DNA of 10,419 nucleotides from Planctomycetota bacterium (GTDB taxonomy: Bacteria > Planctomycetota > Phycisphaerae > UBA1845 > PWPN01), in contig JACQVT010000353.1 in NCBI GenBank assembly GCA_016209665.1, forward strand, positions 1-10,419, written 5' to 3'. Below the pieces are notes generated by a model. The model saw nothing but the letters and a program-made list of their open reading frames with translations. It searched no databases and was not told where the DNA came from. Position 1 is the first letter of the stretch, and each line of letters opens with the position of its first letter. Positions 5,690 through 10,419 of the stretch are shown here, one piece after another. The position numbers and the translations under genes are program-made.

Positions 5690-7222
5690 ATGATCGATCC
5701 GCAACAGGTTGCCGACCGCAAGGCCAAGTTGGCCGGTATCAAGGAGTTAGGGATCGACCCCTACGGGGGGCGGTTCGCCGGCACGCGGGCGTTCGCGCGG
5801 GTGCGGGCGGAGGCTGAGCCGCTGAAGCTGGAGGCCGGCCAGAGCGCTGAGCAAATGAAGGTTCGGGTCGCGGGCCGGGTCATGCTGTATCGCACGGCGG
5901 GCAAGCTGATCTTCATGACGCTGCGGGACGGGACGGGCGACATGCAGGTGGCGGTGAGCAAGGCCGCCGTCAGCGAGGTGCAGTTCCAGTTGGCGGTGAA
6001 GCTGCTGAACCTCGGCGACATCATCGGCGTCGACGGGTACGTCGGCCGGACCAAGACCGGCGAGCTGACGGTCTGGGCGACGGGGCTGACGATGCTGAGC
6101 AAGGCCGTCGAGCCGCCGCCCGCCAAGTGGCACGGTCTCAAGGACGTGGACCTTCGCTACCGCCGGCGGTACGTCGATCTATTCGCGAACCCGGAGGTTC
6201 GGGAGACGTTCAAGAAGCGGAGTCTGATCGTCGACGCCATCCGGCGCTGCCTGGTGGACCGCGGCTTTTTCGAGGTGGAAACGCCGGTCTTGCAGCCGAT
6301 CTACGGCGGGGCGGCGGCCCGGCCCTTCACCACGCACCACAACACGCTGGACATGCAGTTGTTCCTGCGGATCAGCCCGGAGCTGTACCTCAAGCGGCTG
6401 CTGGTCGGCGGGATCGAGCGGGTGTTCGAGTTCTCGCGAGTGTTCCGCAACGAGGGGATCGACACCTCGCACAACCCGGAATTCACATTGCTTGAAATAT
6501 ATCAGGCCTACGGCGACTACCACGATATGATGGACCTGACGGAGGCGATGGTCGCGGCGGCCATCGAGCGGATCGGCGGCGGCTACCGTCGGTCCTACGG
6601 CGACCTGGAGATCGACTTCACGCCGCCCTGGCCACGGCGGAAGTACGCCGACCTGCTGGCCGAGCACGCGGGCGTCGACATGGCCGACATCGCGGCCGTC
6701 CGGACCAAGGCCGCCGAACTGAACATCGACCACGGCGGGCTGGACGACGCCATCGTGATCAACGAGGTCTTTGAGGCCGCGGTCGAGCCGAAGCTCGTCC
6801 AGCCGATATTCGTGCTGGACTACCCGGCCCCGATCTGCCCGCTGACCCGCCGCAAGCCCGACGACCCGAACATCGCCCTGCGGTTCGAGGCGTTCGTGGC
6901 CTGCCACGAGCTGGGCAATGCCTACACGGAGCTGAACGATCCGGCCGTCCAGGAGGAGAACTTCCGCCGGACGCTCACCGGCGAGAAGCGCGACGAGACG
7001 ATGGCGGTCCTCGACGAAGATTTCGTCCTGGCCCTGCGGTACGGCATGCCCCCGGCGGGCGGTCTGGGCGTCGGCATCGACCGCCTGGTGATGTTGCTGA
7101 CAAACTCGACGAGCATCCGCGACGTCATCCTGTTTCCGCTCCAGCGGCCACAGGCGGCGGGCGAGGCGGACGACGCCGCGACCACCGACGGCGCCGAGGA
7201 CGCGAGCGAGATCGGGTATTGA
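5690..7222 (+). CDS. lysS: Lysyl-tRNA synthetase, class II
   Basis: Charges tRNA-Lys with lysine using ATP in the cytoplasm. At 510 residues it is full length for bacterial class II LysRS. The N-terminal OB-fold anticodon-binding domain (about 55-140) includes RVAGRVMLYRTAGKLIFMTL and LRDGTGDMQV. The catalytic domain begins near WHGLKDVDLRYRRRYVDL (147-164), a LysRS hallmark. Motif 1 lies around 178-205, motif 2 is FRNEGIDTSHNPEFTLLE (252-269), and motif 3 is GLGVGIDRLVMLL (458-470) followed by TSIRDVILFPLQRP. Between motifs 2 and 3 come YPAPICPLTRRK, where the family usually has Ser in place of Cys, and AYTELNDP. After the family's usual end at FPLQRP there is a tail of about 23 residues rich in D, E and A, probably disordered. 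The start at 5690 gives the expected N-terminus; only a weak Shine-Dalgarno is seen. The permease gene starts 20 nt after the stop. Confidence 0.97.
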   Translation: MIDPQQVADRKAKLAGIKELGIDPYGGRFAGTRAFARVRAEAEPLKLEAGQSAEQMKVRVAGRVMLYRTAGKLIFMTLRDGTGDMQVAVSKAAVSEVQFQLAVKLLNLGDIIGVDGYVGRTKTGELTVWATGLTMLSKAVEPPPAKWHGLKDVDLRYRRRYVDLFANPEVRETFKKRSLIVDAIRRCLVDRGFFEVETPVLQPIYGGAAARPFTTHHNTLDMQLFLRISPELYLKRLLVGGIERVFEFSRVFRNEGIDTSHNPEFTLLEIYQAYGDYHDMMDLTEAMVAAAIERIGGGYRRSYGDLEIDFTPPWPRRKYADLLAEHAGVDMADIAAVRTKAAELNIDHGGLDDAIVINEVFEAAVEPKLVQPIFVLDYPAPICPLTRRKPDDPNIALRFEAFVACHELGNAYTELNDPAVQEENFRRTLTGEKRDETMAVLDEDFVLALRYGMPPAGGLGVGIDRLVMLLTNSTSIRDVILFPLQRPQAAGEADDAATTDGAEDASEIGY

Positions 7223-7242
7223 ACGAATGACGCGAGCCCCGA

Positions 7243-8877
7243 ATGTACAAACTCTTCCTCTGCCTCCGTTACCTCCGCCGGCGACGCATCGCCTTCTTCT
7301 CCGTGGCCGCGGTGTGCCTGTGTACGGCCATGGTGCTGATCGTCGTCAGCGTGATGAACGGATTCCTGCAGATGGTCCGCGACCGCTCGCGGGGGATGCT
7401 CGGCGATCTGATCATGGAGAACCAGTCGCTGCAGGGGTTCCCCTACTATCAGGACTTCATCGATCAGGTCAAACACGATCCCGAACTCGGCCAGCGAATC
7501 TATGAGGCCACGCCGCTCATCATCAGCTATGGCGTCATCCGCTTCCCGAGCGACCAGATCACCAAGCCGGCCCAGGTCCTGGGCATCCGTTTCGACGAGA
7601 CCTGCCGGGTGAACGATTTCGGCAAGGGGCTGTTCTACGAGAAGTATTATCCCGGTACGACGACGCTCAAGCCGCAGAAGGAGCCGCGCCTCGGCCGCGA
7701 CGAGAAGGGGCAGTATGTCCTGCCGACATACCTGGAGGCCGCGCGGTCCAGGTGGGAGAAGAGCGCTCCGCCCGATGAGATCGCCAAGGCCTGGCGAAGC
7801 AAGGCAGTCCCATATGCAGGGCCCGGTGCGTATCTTCCGCTCCCGGATGCCTATGCTCCGTCGGGAGTAGACACGACGGGCCTGGAGCCGGTGGCCCCGG
7901 CTTACGACGGTCCCGAGCTGCCCGGGGCGATCATCGGCACCGACATGGTGGCCAAGCGGCTGCCCACCGGCGAGTATGAACGCGAATACTACAGCCGCGG
8001 CAGCACGATCACGCTGACATTCGTGCCGTTCACCGACACCGGCAAACCGCTCGAGTCCGGCACGGGCATGCCGAGCAAGGTGTTCCGGTACGCGGACGAC
8101 TGCCGCACGGGGGTGTACGACATCGACTCGATGAGCGTGTACGTCGACTTCGACCTGCTACAAGACGTCCTCAACATGAAGGAGGACAAGTACACGGGCG
8201 AGCAGGGCGGAGGCGTGATCCCGGCCCGCACCACGCAGGTTCAGATCAAGCTCAACGCCGGCTATGACCCGCGGGCCACCCGCGACCTCCTGCAGAAACA
8301 ATGGGACGAGTTTTTCATGTCGCGAATCCACAGCGTCCGCACGCCCGACCTGCTTCGTCGGGTCGAAATCCGGACCTGGGAGGAGAAGCAGGCCAAATAC
8401 ATCGCCGCCGTCGAGAAGGAGAAGTACCTGGTCACCACGCTGTTCGGCGTGATCAGCGTCGTGGCGGTGTTTCTGGTCGTGTGCATCTTCTACATGATCG
8501 TGCAGCAGAAGACCCGCGACATCGGGATCATCAAGAGCGTGGGCGCGACGGCGCTGGGCGTAGCCCAGATCTTTCTGGCCTACGGGGCGGCGGTGGGCAT
8601 CGTGGGCGGCGGCATCGGCACGATCATCGCCGTCTACTTCGTCAAGTACATCAACGAATTCCAGCACGGGTTGGAGCGTCTGGGGCGGGTGTTCCACATG
8701 GACCTGCAGGTCTGGAACCCCGAGGTCTACGCCTTCGACCGCATTCCCAACCAGGTCCAGGTCTGGGACGCGGTCATCATTTACGCAGTGGCGGTGCTGA
8801 TGGCGGTGGCGGGTTCCGTCATTGCCGCGGTCAAGGCGGCGCGGATCTGGCCGGTGGAGGCCCTGCGTTATGAGTGA
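7243..8877 (+). CDS. FtsX/LolC-E-family ABC transporter permease
   Basis: Inner-membrane subunit of an ABC machine of the MacB/FtsX/LolCDE type, 544 residues. Helix 1 (about 15-45) follows a basic N-terminus. A large extracytoplasmic domain follows (about 46-395), then three helices at about 396-421, 441-468 and 508-532. The segments TRDIGIIKSVGAT (424-436) and AARIWPVEALRYE (532-544) are family hallmarks that contact the ATPase. The partner ATPase gene overlaps it by 8 nt (ATGAGTGA), so they form one complex. LolC/LolE proteins are usually near 400-415 residues. The excess of about 130 sits in the extracytoplasmic domain, mostly around 118-230 (rich in P, Y, G and charged residues). Only one permease is present, so a homodimer is expected, which would extract lipoproteins from the inner membrane if Lol-like. 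A MacB-like or other envelope role is possible. No clear Shine-Dalgarno precedes 7243; translational coupling to lysS 20 nt upstream may help. Confidence 0.88.
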   Translation: MYKLFLCLRYLRRRRIAFFSVAAVCLCTAMVLIVVSVMNGFLQMVRDRSRGMLGDLIMENQSLQGFPYYQDFIDQVKHDPELGQRIYEATPLIISYGVIRFPSDQITKPAQVLGIRFDETCRVNDFGKGLFYEKYYPGTTTLKPQKEPRLGRDEKGQYVLPTYLEAARSRWEKSAPPDEIAKAWRSKAVPYAGPGAYLPLPDAYAPSGVDTTGLEPVAPAYDGPELPGAIIGTDMVAKRLPTGEYEREYYSRGSTITLTFVPFTDTGKPLESGTGMPSKVFRYADDCRTGVYDIDSMSVYVDFDLLQDVLNMKEDKYTGEQGGGVIPARTTQVQIKLNAGYDPRATRDLLQKQWDEFFMSRIHSVRTPDLLRRVEIRTWEEKQAKYIAAVEKEKYLVTTLFGVISVVAVFLVVCIFYMIVQQKTRDIGIIKSVGATALGVAQIFLAYGAAVGIVGGGIGTIIAVYFVKYINEFQHGLERLGRVFHMDLQVWNPEVYAFDRIPNQVQVWDAVIIYAVAVLMAVAGSVIAAVKAARIWPVEALRYE

Positions 8878-9571
8878 CGTCATCCTCCAGGCCGCCGGTC
8901 TGCACAAGTCCTACGTCATGGGCCGAACGACCCTCGACGTGCTCAAGGGCGTGTCCCTGGGCGTGCACCGTGGGGAGTTCGTGGCCATCATGGGCTCGTC
9001 CGGCTGCGGCAAGAGCACACTGCTGCACCTGCTCGGCGCCCTCGACGTGCCCGACCGCGGCACCGTCAAGTTCGACGGCACCGACGTGTTCGGCGGCAGC
9101 AACGCGCAACGCGACCGCCTGCGGAACCGCACCTTCGGGTTCGTGTTCCAGTTCTACCACCTCCTGCCCGAGCTGAACGTGTTGGAGAACACCCTTATCC
9201 CCTGCATGGTCGGTCACTCGGTGGCCGGCTGGCTGGGTCGGCGGGCCGATCTCCGACGACACGCAACCGACCTGCTGGGCCGGCTGGGTCTGGGCGACCG
9301 GCTGAGGCACCGCCCCAACGAGTTATCGGGCGGTGAGCGGCAGCGGGTGGCCATCGCCCGGGCCCTGGCCAACCGTCCCCAAGTCTTGCTTGCCGACGAG
9401 CCCACGGGTAATCTGGATGCCGCTACCGGGTGTGAAATCATGGGCGTGCTGACCGAGCTGAACCGGGCCGGCCAGACCGTCGTGATGGTCACTCACGACC
9501 CCCAGGTGGCGGCTTCGGCCCATCGCATCGTGACCTTGTCGGACGGCAGGATCAGGAACCCCAAGGCGTAG
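8870..9571 (+). CDS. lolD: LolD-like ABC transporter ATP-binding protein
   Basis: Cytoplasmic ATPase that powers the adjoining permease, 233 residues, typical for LolD/MacB-type ATPases. Walker A GSSGCGKST is at 42-50, the Q-loop glutamine in VFQFYHLLPELNVLEN at 94, signature LSGGE at 152-156, Walker B VLLADE at 172-177 with EPTGNLD after it, and the H-loop histidine in THD at 209. FQFYHLLPELNVLENTLIP is characteristic of LolD. All nucleotide-binding residues are present. The start at 8870 is preferred to an in-frame ATG at 8822 because GGTGGAGG precedes it by 9 nt, the protein then begins like its family, and it overlaps the permease stop in the usual coupled way. An insert (WLGRRADLRRHA, 121-132) lies in the helical region. 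The role in lipoprotein release is inferred from similarity and from the permease. Confidence 0.92.
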   Translation: MSDVILQAAGLHKSYVMGRTTLDVLKGVSLGVHRGEFVAIMGSSGCGKSTLLHLLGALDVPDRGTVKFDGTDVFGGSNAQRDRLRNRTFGFVFQFYHLLPELNVLENTLIPCMVGHSVAGWLGRRADLRRHATDLLGRLGLGDRLRHRPNELSGGERQRVAIARALANRPQVLLADEPTGNLDAATGCEIMGVLTELNRAGQTVVMVTHDPQVAASAHRIVTLSDGRIRNPKA

Positions 9572-9589
9572 GCGTTTTGCGGGGGGTGC

Positions 9590-9616
9590 CGGTCCGTCCG
9601 CGTGCAGGAAGGACCG
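9590..9616 (+). promoter_or_regulatory. Hairpin enclosing the ilvE ribosome-binding site
   Basis: CGGTCC-G-TCC (9590-9599) pairs with GGA-A-GGACCG (9607-9616): nine base pairs, one G/A mismatch, and a 7-nt loop (9600-9606). The strong Shine-Dalgarno AGGAAGGA (9606-9613) lies almost wholly in the 3' arm, and the ATG follows two bases after the stem. When folded the site should be hidden. Ribosomes translating lolD stop 19 nt before the hairpin, so coupling, temperature or a protein could open it. Function is inferred from sequence only. Confidence 0.45.
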
Positions 9617-9617
9617 T

Positions 9618-10419
9618 ATGAACTTCGACCAGCCGAACGAGTTCGCTCCCGATCCCAATCTGAAAATCTGGCTGAACGGCAGGATCGTCCCGGTGGCCGA
9701 GGCGACCGTCAGCGTCTTTGACCACTGCATCCTGTACGGCGACGGCGTGTTCGAGGGCATCCGGAGCTACGGGGGCAAAGTGTTCCGCCTGGACGCCCAC
9801 CTCAAGCGGCTGGAGGACTCGGCCCGGGCCATCCGTCTGGTCATCCCGATGACCCGCGAGGAGATGGCGACGGCCATCTACGACGCGATGAAGGCCAACC
9901 GGATTTCCGACGGCTACATCCGTCTGGTGGTGACCCGCGGGGTGGGCACGCTGGGCCTGAGCCCCAACCGCACCGCCTGCCCGACGGTGTTCATCATCGC
10001 CGACCAGATCTCGCTGTACCCGCAGGAGCTGTACGAGCAGGGCATGGCCATTATCAGCAGCAGCGTGATCCGCAACCACCCGAACGCGCTGTCGGCGCGG
10101 ATCAAGAGCTGCAACTACATCAACAACATCCTCGCCAAGATCGAGGCCCTGGACGCCGGCGTGTACGAGGCCGTCATGTACAACCACACGGGTTACGTGG
10201 CCGAGTGCACGGGCGACAACATCTTCCTCGTCCGCGACGGGGTGGTGCAGACCCCGCCGATCACCGCCGGCATTCTGGAGGGCGTCACCCGCGGGGCGGT
10301 CATCGAACTGGTCGCCAAGCGCAAGCTGCCCTTCCGCGAGATGGAACTGACCCGGCACGACCTGTACGTCGCCGACGAGTGCTTCCTCACCGGCACCGCC
10401 GCCGAGGTCATCCCCGTCC
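9618..10419 (+). CDS. ilvE: Branched-chain amino-acid aminotransferase, 3' end beyond window
   Basis: Pyridoxal-phosphate fold-type IV aminotransferase that makes or breaks down leucine, isoleucine and valine by exchanging amino groups with glutamate and 2-oxo acids. The frame is open for 267 codons to the window edge; the family is usually near 285-310 residues, so about 20-40 are missing. Visible motifs: IWLNGRIVPVAEATVSVFDH (17-36), YGDGVFEGIRSY (40-51), RLVVTRGVGTLGLSP (102-116), the PLP lysine in ARIKSCNYINNILAK at 163, AECTGDNIF (195-203), ITAGILEGVTRG (215-226), and FLTGTAAEV (256-264). D-amino-acid aminotransferase and aminodeoxychorismate lyase share the fold, but RGVGTLGLSP and the SCNYINN loop favour the branched-chain enzyme. 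The ATG at 9618 has an excellent AGGAAGGA four bases upstream, held in a hairpin. It begins 46 nt after lolD on the same strand, so it probably shares the transcript. Confidence 0.92.
   Translation, partial: MNFDQPNEFAPDPNLKIWLNGRIVPVAEATVSVFDHCILYGDGVFEGIRSYGGKVFRLDAHLKRLEDSARAIRLVIPMTREEMATAIYDAMKANRISDGYIRLVVTRGVGTLGLSPNRTACPTVFIIADQISLYPQELYEQGMAIISSSVIRNHPNALSARIKSCNYINNILAKIEALDAGVYEAVMYNHTGYVAECTGDNIFLVRDGVVQTPPITAGILEGVTRGAVIELVAKRKLPFREMELTRHDLYVADECFLTGTAAEVIPV

Noticed and set aside
5115..5742. Overlapping minus-strand open frames of about 140 codons in the intergenic region
   Set aside because: Several frames are open over the same bases, none has a domain or a good ribosome-binding site, and they cross the inverted repeats.
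6179..6907. 242-codon minus-strand open frame inside lysS
   Set aside because: It is a shadow of the lysS reading frame, which carries all three class II motifs.

Overview
The window is GC-rich (estimated by eye at 60-68% in coding parts) and most resembles a planctomycete (Planctomycetota) chromosome. Three features point there. An exported protein has the N-terminal module ('YQG..DGG.PA.G.YDL.F.LYD' to 'PRQ.ITAVPYA.HALK') followed by GV-G-rich repeats, both common in that phylum. An ECF sigma factor sits directly upstream of a membrane Ser/Thr kinase with TPRs. The lysS and Lol-type genes imply a diderm envelope. The lineage call is an inference from protein style; no marker gene was compared.

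Left half, minus strand, transcribed from about 4.95 kb down to 95: an ECF-like sigma factor (4316-4924), a Ser/Thr kinase with one transmembrane helix and C-terminal TPRs (1769-4207), and a secreted 471-residue glycine-rich repeat protein (95-1510). The repeat protein stops abruptly inside a repeat. The same frame stays open past its stop codon to the window edge, so the gene may be truncated or interrupted.

Middle (4925-5689): a divergent intergenic region of about 765 bp with no convincing gene. It carries several inverted repeats: a 15-nt dyad just ahead of the sigma start, a 10-bp pair at 5073/5133, a 24/25-nt pair enclosing about 104 bp (5152-5304), a 7-bp tetraloop hairpin (5507-5524), and a CACAAA-rich long imperfect hairpin (5552-5630) just ahead of lysS.

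Right half, plus strand: lysS (lysyl-tRNA synthetase), a LolC/E-like FtsX-family permease overlapping a LolD-like ATPase by 8 nt, and the first 267 codons of a branched-chain amino-acid aminotransferase (ilvE) that runs off the window. Spacing of 20 nt, an 8-nt overlap and 46 nt suggests one transcription unit. The permease/ATPase pair probably moves lipoproteins out of the inner membrane; lysS and ilvE are housekeeping. The ilvE ribosome-binding site lies inside the 3' arm of a predicted hairpin.

I found no clear defence system, CRISPR array, transposase or RNA gene. The items most worth following are the sigma/kinase/repeat-protein set, the inverted-repeat-rich intergenic region, the abrupt end of the repeat protein, and the RBS-sequestering hairpin before ilvE.
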